Shown: in pieces, positions 1 to 10,870 of the stretch
Position numbering within the stretch: position 1 is the stretch's first letter
Layout: every line of letters starts with the position of its first letter
DNA from: Symbiodinium natans
Lineage: Eukaryota > Sar > Dinophyceae > Suessiales > Symbiodiniaceae
Direction: 5' to 3'
Length of the DNA stretch: 64,000 nucleotides
NCBI GenBank assembly: GCA_905221605.1
Contig: CAJNDS010002194.1
Span: forward strand, 78,501 to 142,500
Program-made: the position numbers and the translations under genes
The notes under the pieces: generated by a model
Told to the model about the DNA's origin: nothing
What the model saw: only the letters and a program-made list of their open reading frames with translations
Databases searched by the model: none

Positions 1-150
1 TTTGGGACCACCCGTGAGGCGTCCAGGAGCCAAATTTCGGTGGTGAATAGCGCGCTTTTCGCGATAAAAAATGTACCTAAAACATGAAGACCTTCGGAAG
101 CCAAATTTGGAGCCGGATGTCGGCGAGCCCGGCAGCGTAGGCTCCCTGGT
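1..150 (-). repeat. R1 dispersed repeat, left fragment
   Basis: Read on the minus strand, this stretch matches 29,858-29,997 nearly base for base (shared landmarks: CGCCGACATCCGGCTCC, GGTCTTCATGTTTTAGG, CCACCGAAATTTGGCTCC). The R1 copy is cut off by the window start. At about position 150 it is interrupted, and it resumes at 4,336. In the 29.8 kb copy the two halves are directly adjacent, so 151-4,335 behaves as an insertion relative to that copy. Confidence 0.8.
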
Positions 151-607
151 GTGAAAGAGGCGACGCGACTGGGCAGCACAGTTTTCCCGAAGTGCACGCC
201 TTGGCGAGAGGAAAGCAACGACTAGTAGGACTAGTGCTACTGCTGCTGCCAGTACTACTACAAGTATTAGTACTAGCGTCTGAGGATCCTCGAAAGTGTG
301 AATGACGCGCTGCAGAGTTTGCACCAGAGAGCGCCAATGCTGCCGCGGACGCAGCTGAGTGGCGGTGAGCTTCGGGGATTTCTGTGCAAGGCAGCGCAAA
401 TCTGGCACAACTGGGCTGTTGTGGCAAAGCTGTCCAATTGGCGGCTGGAAGAAAAGCCGTGCATACGTCCGGCCTTCCGGCACATTTTGAGGACGCCTTT
501 CCGCCCAGTGAAAGCTCCTCGCAGAAAGATGCGGCAAACATTGCACTGTAAACCAAACCAGGACATGACGAGAGTAACCAGAACATGCACTCATGCAAGC
601 AGGACAG

Positions 608-2130
608 TTGCCAGTGTCCTCAATGTCGACGTGTTGCTGTTGCAATTCCTGGGACAGTTTTGTCTGGGTATGAATGTAACTGTGGTGCTCTGCCACAGGC
701 TCAAGCAATGTAGACTTCGGTAGCTGGAAGCGTGAAGTCCTGCTTCGACTCCGTTCTGCCGAGCGACACGAGCGCATGGCGTCTCTGACCGTTCTGCTCT
801 CTTCGCGTCTCCCGGTTGGCAACGACCATCAGGCAGCTCGCTCTGTCATTGTGTCTGCGCTGCAAACCGCGCACGAGGCGCGCGGTTGAGCTTCTGCTTC
901 GCGTAGAGAGCTGCCGCCTATCCATCTAGCTGCAAATCAGAGAAACAAAACGTCCAGCTTGTAAACCCGCGGCTAACAAAAAATCTGGAACCTGCAATAG
1001 GACGTCATCAAGAAGGTGCGGGCTCGGTCCAGGAGTCTGGTCTACATTCGTTTGTGGGATAAAGCCCGCCTGACAGAAGTGGCGGCGGATTTGGGAGCCA
1101 TAGGCAAAGTAACATTGCTAGTTGAGTCGGAGCACGAGCAGCAGGCTGGGCTGTGTCCAACTCATTGATTGACACGTGTCTCCATGCGCTTTCAGTTCTA
1201 CTAATCGTGCGTCCCAGGTTGACACAGACACAGCGCTTCGCGTGTCCAAGGAGCAGCAGGTCAACTCGGCTAGCTCTTGTGCGCCCCAAATGTGCAACGC
1301 AGTGGCACGCCTTGTGGACTTGTATGGGGAAGGCGCCCGCGGTTGAGAACGCTCTGTCCTGATAAACTGTTTCGTTCTACGAGAGTTGATGTGTCTAACC
1401 GCGCTTAACGCTATGTTCTGAAGTACCAGGCGTCGTCACTCTGTTACGGCAGGTGGCAATGCTCGCGCGAAACGGAAGTTGCAGCTGCCGGCATGGCAAC
1501 CCTGGATAAGTGCTCGCAGGTAGCTGCGTCTGGCTTGCGGGTGAAAGGTCTCCAGGACGCAATTGCTAAGACGGATCCGCAGTAAGCTGCGGCAACATGG
1601 CTGCCAGCCTGGCCCCGTGCTGACACGTTGCACGAGGGCGAATCGGCTTTGGTTACAGACTGTACAGGTGCAGTGCTCATGTTCGAGTTAGAGGTTCACG
1701 GAGGGTGCAAGGATGGATGTGGCAGGCCCAGTAGATCTGGTTGGAGAGCATGAACACTGTCGACTCTGTCGACCCGTGCACAGATTCCGGGCCAGAGTGT
1801 CGATGCATAGAGCAGTGACAGACTTGCTCTTGCCACGGTAGATGAAGGCCTGCCTGTTGAGAGATCCAGAGAAGACAGCGCTATGACCAGTGTTTTCTGG
1901 ACGAGCAGGCGTGGCGTGTGCTTCTCTTCTCGCCTCCCTGCGTTGCTACCGCCTTTGGCGACGAACGCACGTGTTGGTGAGAAGAAGCACAGCGGCCGGA
2001 GGACCAGCTCAGTGAAGATCAATTCCTGCAGTCAAGTACAAGATGACAAAGTTGGGTCTATTAGTGCAGAGGGCCCTCGGCAAACCGCAACAGCATAAGA
2101 GCGTGATATGTTGCTGCCGTGAAAATGTGC
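608..2130 (+). pseudogene. Upstream copy of tandem duplicated gene, decayed
   Basis: This is the homologue of the gene at 2,742-4,265. Several exons still align at protein level, for example KVRARSRSLVY with LTEVAADLGAIGKVT near 1,010-1,110, VDTDTALRVSKEQQ near 1,217, and DLVGEHEHCRL near 1,730. It has breaks the other copy lacks: an early stop after EARG near 885, a 1-nt deletion in the exon around 1,470 that shifts the frame, and a stop after MKACLLRDPEKTAL near 1,885. Function is unknown. The pattern, in which the reading frame is conserved between copies but one is damaged, suggests a former coding gene. Confidence 0.5.
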
Positions 2131-2950
2131 TGGCAGTAGGGTCGAGCAAGGCTTAAATTTCACTGCAGAGAAAGTAATGCATGCAACAACTTGTTCGGTC
2201 CAAACCAGACCTACAAAATCTGGGTTGCGTTTACTTGTACATATATAGATAGATATCTCTATTGTATATATATGTATAGATATAGAAAACGTGTTACCCC
2301 ACCGCGACATGACGAGTGCTTCCTGACAGACGTCTTTTTGATTTCTTCGCTAGCTATGTGCGCGTAAGGACTTGTGGACAATTTACAGTCCACACGGAGC
2401 ATCTGCTGACTAAGATGAGCTAAGCGGCGAAGATATGCGCCTGTGTTATCTTGTGCGGTTTTCATCGTCTTCGTTGTGTAGTTGAGGACGAGTTTGTTGT
2501 TGGTGGGTGGCAGCGCAACGGCTCGGTGCCCGGCCGAGTTGCAGCTTTCCAATCAAGTGCGAAGTTGGGCCGACACTTTGCCGGTGCATCGCGTAGGGTC
2601 TGCATCTAAGCGCAATGGCGCCAGTGCAAGAAATGCTGTTGCTGCGGAAACGTGCACGCTGAGGGTACTTGTAATGCCAGGAGCAGTGCAGGTCCTGTGC
2701 AGGTGTGATTGAAGAGCAAGCGCTAGTAGTTAGTCTACATGTTTGCCATTGTCATCAGTGTCGACGTGTGTGACGGTTCTGTCCGGGTGCGAGTGTAAGG
2801 GTGGTGCTCCGACAGTGCAAGTGGGCTCAAGTAGCGTGCTCTCAGGTAGTCGGTCGTGTGAAGTCTTGCCTCGACATCGAATCTGCTGTAGCGAAACGTG
2901 CACATGGCGTCCCTCACTGTTCTGCTCTCTTTGTTGGACATGACCATCAG

Positions 2951-3066
2951 GCGGCTCGCGGTGTCATTGTAGCCACGCTGCACACCGTGCAGGAGGCGAC
3001 AGCGGTTGTTGAGATGTCTGGTGGTGCTGCTGTTGCTCGTAGGGAGCTGCTGCCTTTGGCAAACCA
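2951..3066 (+). CDS. Candidate exon b1 of downstream tandem copy
   Basis: The open segment follows CATCAG and ends at CCA|GTGAAAC. It reads AARGVIVATLHTVQEA... through RRELLPLAN. The upstream copy has the matching AARSVIVSALQTAHEA before it breaks. The phase to the next exon was not resolved, so the 3' boundary is tentative. Confidence 0.45.
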
Positions 3067-3140
3067 GTGAAACAAGATGTCAAGCCCGCAACCCCCCGAC
3101 CTAAATCAAAAGCTGGAACCTGCCACAGGACGTTATCCAG

Positions 3141-3280
3141 AAGGTGCGGGCTCGGTCCAGGAGTCTGATCTACGTTCTTCTGCGGGAGAAAGCTTGCCTA
3201 ACAGAAGTCGTGGCAGATTTGGGAGCCATAGGCCAAGTGACGCCGTTCAACGAGGCGGAGCACGCGCAGCAGGCTGGGCG
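3141..3280 (+). CDS. Candidate exon b2 of downstream tandem copy
   Basis: It follows TATCCAG and reads KVRARSRSLIYVLL... LTEVVADLGAIGQVT... EAEHAQQAG. The duplicate at about 1,010 keeps the same frame with conservative changes (V/I, A/V, K/Q, S/A), which supports coding. It is probably helical; no family recognised. The 3' end is uncertain. Confidence 0.5.
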
Positions 3281-3345
3281 CTGTCAAACCTGCCGATCAT
3301 GCTGCGCGTCCATGTGGTTTCAATTCTGTTACTCGTGCGTCCCAG

Positions 3346-3460
3346 GTTGCGACAGACACAGCGCTCCGTGCGTCCAAAGAGCAGCAGTTCACCTCGGTCA
3401 GCGCTTGCGCGTCCCAAGTGTGCAACACCGTGGGACGTCTTGTGGACTTGTATGGGGAAG
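3346..3460 (+). CDS. Exon b3 of downstream tandem copy, unknown helical protein
   Basis: It is bounded by GTCCCAG on the left and by a GC-type donor (GGGGAAG|GCATAT) on the right. It reads VATDTALRASKEQQ... through VGRLVDLYGEG. The duplicate at about 1,217-1,330 has VDTDTALRVSKEQQ... ARLVDLYGEG in the same frame. It leaves one base (G), which fits exon b4. Confidence 0.6.
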
Positions 3461-3575
3461 GCATATTCTCCTGACGCAAAGCTTTTGTTCAGCGTGTCTT
3501 GATGTGTCTAGCAAGTGCAAGGGTGCTTAATGCCAATGTTCTGAAGTACTACGCTTCAACACTCTGTCGCGGCAG

Positions 3576-3705
3576 GTGGCAATGCCCGTGCGAAACGGAA
3601 GCTCGCATCTGCCGGCATTGCAACCTTGGACAGGTGCTCGCAGGTAGCTGCGTCTGGCCTGCGGGTCAAAGGTCTCCAGGACGCAGATGCTGAGACGGAC
3701 CCGCA
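3576..3705 (+). CDS. Exon b4 of downstream tandem copy
   Basis: It follows GCGGCAG and ends at a good donor, CCGCA|GTAAGC. Joined in phase to b3 it reads GGNARAKRKLASAGIATL then DRCSQVAASGLRVKGLQDA... The upstream copy has the same sequence with a 1-nt deletion near 1,470. It looks like a soluble helical protein; I do not recognise the family. Confidence 0.6.
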
Positions 3706-3779
3706 GTAAGCTGCGGCGACATCGGTGTCCGCCCGGCCCCGTGCCGACACGAGGCTCGAGCTTCAATCAGCCTGTACAG

Positions 3780-3811
3780 GTGGAGTGCTCATGCTCGCGC
3801 CAGATCTTCAG
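3780..3811 (+). CDS. Exon b5 of downstream tandem copy
   Basis: A short exon after TGTACAG with a GC donor (TCAG|GCGTTT). Joined to the two leftover bases of b4 it reads QWSAHARARSSG; the duplicate gives QCSAHVRVRGS. The phase matches on both sides. Confidence 0.5.
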
Positions 3812-3851
3812 GCGTTTGAAGGTGTAAGGATGGCTGTGCTAGGTCCGGCAG

Positions 3852-3907
3852 ATCTGGTCGGAGAGCATGAACACTGTCGACTTTCTCGACCCGTGCACAG
3901 ATTCCGG
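3852..3907 (+). CDS. Exon b6 of downstream tandem copy
   Basis: It follows CCGGCAG and ends at CGG|GTGAGAG, a strong donor. Completing the codon left by b5 it reads DLVGEHEHCRLSRPVHRFR. The duplicate near 1,730 differs only at S/C within that span, a strong sign of coding constraint. Confidence 0.55.
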
Positions 3908-3959
3908 GTGAGAGTGTGCGTGTGCAGAGCAGTGACGGACTTGCTCTTTTCCACAGTAG

Positions 3960-4008
3960 ATGAAGGCTTGCCTGTTCAGAGATCCAGACTTACAGAGTGC
4001 TAGCAAGG
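3960..4008 (+). CDS. Exon b7 of downstream tandem copy
   Basis: In phase with b6: MKACLFRDPDLQSASK followed by donor G|GTACCT. The duplicate has MKACLLRDP then a stop. Later conserved islands (for example DDKVGSTSAEGPRQ near 4,172) suggest the gene continues, but I could not join them. Confidence 0.45.
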
Positions 4009-4335
4009 GTACCTGGAAGTACTTGATGAATAGGCGTAGCATGTGTCTTACTCCGCGCCTAACCGCGTTGCTACCGCCTTTGGCGACGAACGCACTTGTT
4101 GGCGAGGCGGAAGCACAGCGGCCGGGGGTCAGCTCGGCGGAGCTCAATTCCTGCAGACAAGTATAGTAAACGATGACAAAGTTGGGTCTACTAGTGCGGA
4201 GGGCCCTCGGCAAACCACAACAGCTAGCATAAGAGCGAGATACGTTGCTGCCGCGAAAATGCGTGCGCGCGCCGCTGAAACCTATAACTTTGAGGTCGTG
4301 TTTGTTCTCGAACGAGCATGTGTAGGCGGCTTCGG

Positions 4336-4410
4336 GTGCCGTCCCATAGCTAAAGCTAGGGCTTCCGCCCTAGTGAGATACAGGGGCATTGCCCGATTTA
4401 ATGGCTACCA
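4336..4410 (-). repeat. R1 dispersed repeat, right fragment
   Basis: It matches 29,762-29,835 on the opposite strand, including the perfect inverted repeat CTAGGGC...GCCCTAG around a 4-base loop. It ends near the G-rich tract that follows. Confidence 0.75.
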
Positions 4411-4627
4411 CCAGCCAGACAATCGGTGGGGCTGGGGTGGGGGGTGGGGGGTGGGGAGGCAGGGGGGCAGAGGGCGGGGGGGTCGGGGGGGGGGGGGGGG
4501 GGGGTGGAGGTGTGGCAGGGGGGACTGGAGGCGACCAAGGGCTTTGGTGTGGGGTGCGTGTGGAGCCGTTTCAGACTTGTGGGAGGTCGGGGGGGGTGGG
4601 GTAGGGGGGGGGCTAGGGGGAGGGGGG
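4411..4627 (+). repeat. G-rich low-complexity tract
   Basis: Almost only G with scattered T, A and C, including a run of about 19 G (4,485-4,503). The open frames here are compositional artefacts (poly-Gly/Pro). It is a likely G-quadruplex former and a likely assembly trouble spot. Confidence 0.8.
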
Positions 4628-4847
4628 TTTTCATAAATATACACACAAAAAATATGCATGTATACATGTGGGGTCTGTTTGGAAACAGCAACCGTCTAAC
4701 AACGAACAAACAAGGGGCAAAACCAGATGTAGCGAGATCTGACCAACTGGTCTCAAGGACCGTGGCCGCAAGAAGTCGCCTGGTGCGCCCAAAGCTCCTG
4801 CCCTAGTTGTCAGTCGCTGTCCAGCAACCTCTAAACCTTAAACCCTA

Positions 4848-4922
4848 AACCCTAAACCCTAAACCCTAAACCCTAAACCCTAAACCCTAAACCCCAAATC
4901 CTAAACCCTAAACCCTAAACCC
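4848..4922 (-). repeat. First interstitial telomere-type array (CCCTAAA)n
   Basis: A near-perfect CCCTAAA run that marks the switch from ordinary sequence to the telomere-repeat mosaic, which then continues to the window end except for 29.6-42.9 kb. Arrays of 20-400 bp occur in both strand orientations. Confidence 0.9.
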
Positions 4923-5244
4923 TTTTCAAGCAGGGGCTCGGTTGTTGTGGGCAGTCCTTGGGGCTAAGCCCGAACCCGCAAAGCCCGCAGACTCCACAAA
5001 CTGAACCCGGCTTCCAGCTGCGGTTGTATAGGATTTAGGATTTAAGGTTTAGGGTTGAGGATTTAGGGGTTAGGGTTATTGTTTAAGAACCCAAGCAAGA
5101 CCCTTCATCTACCGGATAAAAGTTTAGGGTCTAGGGTTTAAGGTTTAAACGATAAGCCCTAAACCCCAAACCCCAAGCCCCAAACCCTAAACCAAAACCC
5201 TAAACCAAAACCCTAAACCCTAAACCCCTAAACCGAAACCCCAG

Positions 5245-5320
5245 TGCGTTCCATGGCTTCAGGGCTTTCTCCACAAACAAATCCGGCCTTGGACCCAAAA
5301 GGCACACAGCTTCACAGAGG
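5245..5320 (+). CDS. Candidate exon, unknown protein
   Basis: An island between telomere-type arrays. It is bounded by ACCCCAG and GAGG|GTTTAG and reads CVPWLQGFLHKQIRPW... through AHSFTE without a stop. Not recognised; splice borders inferred. Confidence 0.35.
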
Positions 5321-5655
5321 GTTTAGGGTTGAGGGCTTAGGGCTTAGGGTTTTAGGGTTTAAGGTGTCGGGTTAGAACTACCCAACCCTGCATATGAGAA
5401 CACAACTGCCCGTGGGCCTTCAAGCGCTACGTGGAGGATCAGGGCATTTCGCAAGTATTGACTCGGTAGGGTTGCTAAGTAGGTGCCCACGACTCCACTT
5501 TCCACTTATACAAGTACGAAGTACCCCGATCCCGAAACTGTAAACCCGAAACCCTAAACACTTGCGTTTAGGGTTTAGGTAGGGTTTAGGGTTTAGGGTT
5601 TAGGGTTTAGGGTTTAGGGTTTAGGGTTTAGGGTTCAGCCCTAAACCCTCGACAG

Positions 5656-5738
5656 GTTGCTGCCGTCGTTTCGGCACGGCTGGCCGGCGGGCCTCCCGGG
5701 CCCGGTCTGGAATCTTTCGGTGACGGGGACCGCCAGGG
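5656..5738 (+). CDS. Candidate exon, unknown protein
   Basis: It follows TCGACAG and reads VAAVVSARLAGGPPGPGLE... DGDRQ. Donor uncertain (CCAGG|G or AGGG|GC). It lies directly between CCCTAAA and TTTAGGG sequence, the usual setting of exon-like islands here. Confidence 0.35.
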
Positions 5739-6045
5739 GCTTCCGGATCAACCCCTAAAGGGGTTTAGGGTTCAGGGTTTAGGGTTTAGGGTTTAGGGTT
5801 TAGGGTTTAGGGTTTAGGGTTTAGGGTTTAGGGTTTAGTTTAAACCCGGAGACCCTAAGACCCTAATGAAGGCCCTCAGACCCCAAGACGACCCTGAGAT
5901 TTAAGACCCTAAGACCCTAGAACCCTAAGACCCCTCAGGCCCGAAGACCCTGAGACCCTGAGACCCTAAGAGCCTGAGACCATAAGACCCAAAGACCCCA
6001 AGCCCGTTCAAAGTCCAAAAGAACACAATAAAGTGTTCGACAAAG

Positions 6046-6089
6046 GCGGAGGGAAGCAATGAGGAAGGAACTTGCGGCCAAGAAGCTGG
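6046..6089 (+). CDS. Candidate exon, basic helical segment
   Basis: It follows GACAAAG and ends at CTGG|GTAGGC. It reads RREAMRKELAAKKL, a typical charged helix. No family assigned. Confidence 0.4.
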
Positions 6090-6624
6090 GTAGGCCCTTG
6101 TAATGTTTTTTTTAGTTATCTGTTATTGGGTTTGGGGCTCTGGTTGAGTTCCCTTTTCGGGCGGCGACAGGGGGGGATCTAATCTGGGGAAGCCCCTAAA
6201 CCCTAAACCTCAACTGTAAACCCTAAACCGTAAACCCTAAACCCTGAACCCGAAACCCTGAACCCGAAACCCGAAACCCCAAACCCTAAACCCTAAACCC
6301 TCCACATAGTTCAGTGTGTTCAGGGTTGAGCAGCGGAGGACCCCTCCCTCTTCAGACTGCGCTGTGGCCCCGGCTACCTCCGTCGCCGGGCCAAAGCCAC
6401 GCCAGGCTCCGGGTTTCGAATTGAAGGGTGCGGGATATGTTTCTGGTTTAGGATTTAGGGTTTAGGATTTAGGGTTTAGGGTTTCGGTTTTAGGATTTTT
6501 GGGGTTTAGGGTTGAGGGTTTAGGGTTGAGGGTTTAGGGCTTTATTATTGAGGGGGTCGCCGTGTTCTGCGATTGACGGCGAAGGCCTGAATGGAGGTGG
6601 CCCTTCATTCCTTCTTCATAGCAA

Positions 6625-6730
6625 TCGGAATAATTACTAGTAGTATTCCCTTTCTGGTTCCTCTATAACAGGACTACAGTTCCCCCCCCCCCCCCCCCCA
6701 AAACCCTATTCTACTTAATAAGGCCCCTAT
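6625..6730 (+). repeat. MITE-like short repeat, family P5
   Basis: An A+T-rich unit starting CGGAATAATTACTAGTAGTA and ending AATAAGGCCCCTAT, with an internal poly-C run. Three more copies lie at 11,601-11,695, 22,108-22,194 (minus) and 48,736-48,830. No coding capacity. Confidence 0.65.
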
Positions 6731-7113
6731 CTTACCCTGCGCCGTCGGAGGCTCCCATGGGCAGTCGTAGGCCCGGCCCACCCCCAACCGCCCCTACCAT
6801 GTGCAGGATGTCGGGCTTCCCTAAACCCTAAACCCTAAACCCTAAACCCTAAACCCTAAACCCTAAACCCCAAACCCTAAACCCTAAACCCTAAACCCTA
6901 AACCCTAAACCCTAAACCCTCAGCTACAGGGTAAGTTGAGTCGGAACCTTCAAGTCCCTGAGCCTCTCGGGTCGGGCTGGATATTGTAGGGCTTGGGGTC
7001 TGTAGGCAGTTTCGGTGTTGCTGTGTTCGGCGCTTTGGGTGTTTAGTTGTGTTGGGATTTAGAGTTTTGAGGTTTCTGGCCACCCCAAAGGTTCAACAAC
7101 CCTTGGGGGCAAG

Positions 7114-7150
7114 CTTGCTACACGATCCAAAAAGAGGACATGCATGTTGG
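7114..7150 (+). CDS. Candidate exon, unknown protein
   Basis: It follows GGGCAAG with donor TTGG|GTAGAT and reads LATRSKKRTCML. Short; supported only by borders and composition. Confidence 0.3.
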
Positions 7151-7259
7151 GTAGATTAAGGCCTCATGTATCGACGGCTAAAAGCTGTTCAGCCTCAAGC
7201 TCTTGGGGTTGTAGCCCTAAAGAACCCCATCAGCCCTGCTAACCCAAAACCCTAAACCC

Positions 7260-7575
7260 TAAACCCCAAACCCCAAACCCCAAACCCCAAACCCCAAACC
7301 CCAAACCCCAGAGCCTGTCAACTTGTACATTGGCCCTACAAGCCCTCCAACCCCACGCCCAAAAACCCCTCTAAACCGTATCATGCCTATAAGCCTTAGA
7401 CCCTAAGCCCTAAGCCCTAAGCCCGAAGCCCTAAGCCCTAAGCCCTAAGCCCCAAGCCCTAAGCCCTAAACCCTGAACCCTAAACCCTAACCCTAAACCC
7501 TAAACCCTAAACCCTAAACCCTAAACCCTAAACCCTAAACCCTAAACCCTAAACCCTAAACCCTAAACCCTAAAC
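7260..7575 (-). repeat. Telomere-type arrays with variant subfamilies
   Basis: Successive blocks of AAACCCC (7,263-7,310), AAGCCCT (7,397-7,465) and AAACCCT (7,470-7,575). Each block is homogeneous for its own variant, implying local copy-number expansion after a variant arose. Confidence 0.85.
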
Positions 7576-9139
7576 CCCAAACCCCAAACCCCAAACCTTA
7601 CGGGGCTCATACGTGGGTTTATCGACTTATGGCAGGGCCAGCGCTGTACAGCTGCCTTGGAGTGGAGGTGTTGGAGGCGGCCGCGGCCAGGGGTGGTTTA
7701 GGCATTTTAGGGCTGTAGGGTTTAGGGCTGTAGGGTTTAGGGTTTAGGGTTTAGGTTATTTGGGGTCTATACAAGAGTTCCCCTTTTCTTGCACAGCCCC
7801 ATGTGTGTTGGGATTTATGGATTCCGGGTTTTAGGGCTTTAGTAGGGATAAAAGGCGTCAGGGGGGATTTTCGGGCTTTTGGGTTCAGGGGTTTTAGGGT
7901 TTGGGGGTTTTGGGGTTTCAGGTTTCAGGGCCATGTTTAATTTATAGGGTTAGGGTTTAGTGCTTAGGCGTTTAGGGCGGGTTTAGGATGGGTTGAGGCT
8001 TAAGGGTGTCAGGGTAAAGGGCTTCACAGATTTAGGGTAAGCGACTGTTGCCAGGGGAGAGTTGTGGGTTTGTCTGTGTTGGGTTTGTTTAGGGTTTAGG
8101 GTTTAGGGTTTAGGGTTTAGGGTTCAGGGTTCAGGGTTTAGGGTTGCTTTGCACATGAGGGCCTTTGGATAGAATGACTACGAGAATCCAGCCTGAAACC
8201 AAGCACCGGAGCCTGAACAATTACCGATAGTTTCCCCTTACAGTTCCGGCATAATTCAAGAAGCTACAGACAAAGACCATTCTAGTTCAACAGGCCTCTC
8301 CACTAAACCCTACACCCCAAGCCCTCAACCCTAAGCTCCGAACCCTGAAAAACCCCACAGCCTTAAGCCCTAAACCCTGAACCCTGAAAACCTAATGTTG
8401 GACCCGGTTTAGTGAAAGGGGGCAATATTGTGCGTTTTCCGGAAATCTTATAGGGGACTCCCCCATTGATTGATGAGGGTGGTCCTCGATTATGCGATGT
8501 TGCCGGGCCGGGGATGAAGGGCGGGGGGCCGGGGAGCCAAAAACTAAAACAGCTTTGAATAAGAAACTCCGGAATTTTCTGCTGTCCAGCTTTATTTAAA
8601 TTTCCTTTTCAAATTTCATTACGAAATAGGCCCCCAAACAATTTTCCAAGGAAGTAGCCCACGAGCTGCCCTGATTCGCTTTTAGTAAACTGTTTCGGTT
8701 ACCCAAATTAATCCGCCCCCCTGGCCAGGGAGCTACAAAGCCTGGAAAGCTTAGACCCTCAAGCGTCAAGACAGGCTTCCCCTCAACCCTCGACCCCTAG
8801 CCGCCCTACCCCAGCCCCCGTCCCAGTTTATAGATGATCCCCGAAAACCCCAAAATGGTTTGGGGGGGGGGGGACCCTGGATACTAAAGCGAGTCCAACA
8901 TTAAACCCTAAACCCGAACCCTTAGACCTTAAACCCTAAATCCCTGAAAACCCTACAGCCTTAAACCCTGAACCCTAAACCCTGAACCCTAAGCCCTAAG
9001 CCCTAAACCCTAAACCCTAAACCCTAAACCCTAAACCCCAAAACCCTAAACCCTGAAACCCTAAACCCTAGCTAAACCCTAAACCCTAACCAAACTCAAA
9101 ATCCTAAGCCCTAAAGCCCTGAACCCCTTGTTGCTGCAG

Positions 9140-9194
9140 GCACCTTGCCAGCTGCGCAGTTGCACCGAAGGCGGGCTCTCTCCTACTTTCACGC
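9140..9194 (+). CDS. Candidate exon, unknown protein
   Basis: It follows TTGCTGCAG, a good acceptor, and ends at the strong donor GC|GTGAGC. It reads TLPAAQLHRRRALSYFHA. One of the better-supported single exons in the left mosaic. Confidence 0.45.
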
Positions 9195-9570
9195 GTGAGC
9201 TGTCGAGAGCCTTTGTTCCTCTTTAGAGAAAAGGGGAGGTTCCCTAAACCCTAAGCCCTAAAACCCTAAGCCCTAAACCCTAAGCCCTAAACCCTAAACC
9301 CTGCACCCTAAACCCTAAACCCTAAGCCCTGAGCCCTAAGCCCTAAACCCTAAACCCTAAACCCTAAACCCTAAGCCCTAAACCCTAAACCCTAAACCCT
9401 AAACCCTAAACCGTCTGGAGAGGGCCCACACTCTGACCCTGACCCCGTGACATGTCGAAGGTCTGCCTCTGCCCCCTGGAAAGCCTGGCGTTTACGGGCT
9501 CCCACAGGCCTTGTGGGTTTAGGGTTTAGGGTTTAGGGTTTATGAGGGTTGAGGGTTGAGGGTTTAGGGT

Positions 9571-9650
9571 TCACAATCTCAGCAGCTATTCAGCGCCGGA
9601 AGAGTATCCACCCACCCAGAGAATCCCGTACCATGAAGATAGACAGAAGT
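9571..9650 (+). repeat. Dispersed repeat P6, copy 1
   Basis: It shares a CCACCCACCCA-GAGAATCCC core and flanks (AATCTCAG..., ...AAGATAGACAGAAG) with 18,604-18,700. Function unknown. Confidence 0.45.
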
Positions 9651-9959
9651 TTCACACGGCCCAAACCCTGGGCCCTAAACCTAAAACACTAGGCCCTGAA
9701 CCCGGTTTAGGGGTTAGGGTTTAGGGTTTAGGGTTTAGGGTTGAGGGTTGAGGGTGACGTTAGCCCAAGCTCGGTTTAGTTTCTTCCAGCCCCGGTGCTG
9801 AAACCCTAAACCCTAAACCCTAAACCCTAAACCCTAAACCCTAAACCCTAAACCTTAAGCCCAAAAAGGCCTTTAGCCCTGGCCTGGCTGGAGTTCCCAA
9901 AAGGGAGGCCATCAGGAAACAACGAAAGACTCACAGCACCAGAAAGCGTAGAAATCCAC

Positions 9960-10120
9960 ATGATGCAGGGTTTAAATTACTGTTATTGGTGAGTGTATAT
10001 ATTGGTGAGTGTATATATTGGGTTTAGGGCTACCTGAAGTAGGCTTTATATTACTGTTATTGGTGAGTGTATATAAGGTACCTTTTGTAATCTTGGTGAG
10101 TGTATTTATTGGGTGTCCTT
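9960..10120 (+). repeat. Short tandem motif TTATTGGTGAGTGTATAT
   Basis: Four or five imperfect copies of a TTGGTGAGTGTATATA motif between 9,984 and 10,112, interrupted by unrelated sequence. No gene seen. Confidence 0.6.
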
Positions 10121-10189
10121 TTGGGGATACAAGAAATGTAAACCCTACTTCACATGATGCAAGGAAGCAGATTCAGGTGAAACCCCTAT

Positions 10190-10870
10190 CATAACAATGC
10201 CATACAAGAATCATGATAGTTGCATAACCAGGTTATATTCTTATCAAACTCAAGACAAGTGTGTGTGTATATATACACATATATAACACAATCATAGCCA
10301 CAGTCCTGTCTGCTTCAGCGTTTTCGGGCTTGAGAATGTTTAGCTTTCCTGCCCGAAGCAGCCGAGCCCAAAACCCCCCACACCCCCACAACCACCGAGA
10401 ACCGCAAAACCCCCCCAACAAAAAAAAACCCAAAGCCCCCAAAACCCCTCAACAGATTCTCAAACCCTCCATTTCCTCCAATCCCTCCAACCCCTCCAAC
10501 CCCTCCAATCCCTCCAATCCATCAAAACCCTCCCAACCCTACCTAAACCTGGCCCTAAAACCTCCCCTTATGTCCCCCTTCTATCCCCCTTGTACCCACC
10601 TTATATACACATATATATATATATATATATTTCTGTAGGTGTGTTGTTTTTGCCAAACAAAACGTGTATATACCCCTCGAAGACCCCCCTTATAACGCCG
10701 AAACCGCTCAGTCTAGGCTGCCGCGTTTTGCCAGGTGATTGTGGTGAACTTCCAGCTTCCGTTTGAAGCCGGGCCCCTGAAAGGCGCCGCTGCACGTAGG
10801 GTTTCGGGTTTCGGGTTTCGGGTTTAGGGTTTAGGGTGTAGGGTTTCGGGTTTAGGGTTTAGGTTCCTTT
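10190..10870. other. Low-complexity stretch without recognisable gene
   Basis: It contains (GT/AT)-rich dinucleotide runs (10,258-10,285, 10,610-10,632), a CAACCCCTCCAA-type tract (10,465-10,530) and degenerate TTTCGGG/TTTAGGG heptamers near 10,800. The open frames are repeat-driven. Confidence 0.6.

Larger units (their letters stand above)
151..4335. other. ~4.2 kb segment interrupting R1
   Basis: This segment lies between the two halves of an R1 repeat that are contiguous at 29.8 kb. It lacks telomere-type repeats and contains a direct duplication with a period of about 2.13 kb (608-2,130 against 2,742-4,265, similar throughout by eye). Both copies carry the same succession of short protein-conserved exons. 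I saw no transposase, terminal inverted repeats or clear target duplication (only a short GGTG-like match), so the mechanism (gene duplication beside a repeat, or a transposed segment) is open. Confidence 0.6.

Noticed and set aside
4043-4806. Gly-rich frames over the poly-G tract
   Set aside because: Compositional artefact; the tract is low complexity.
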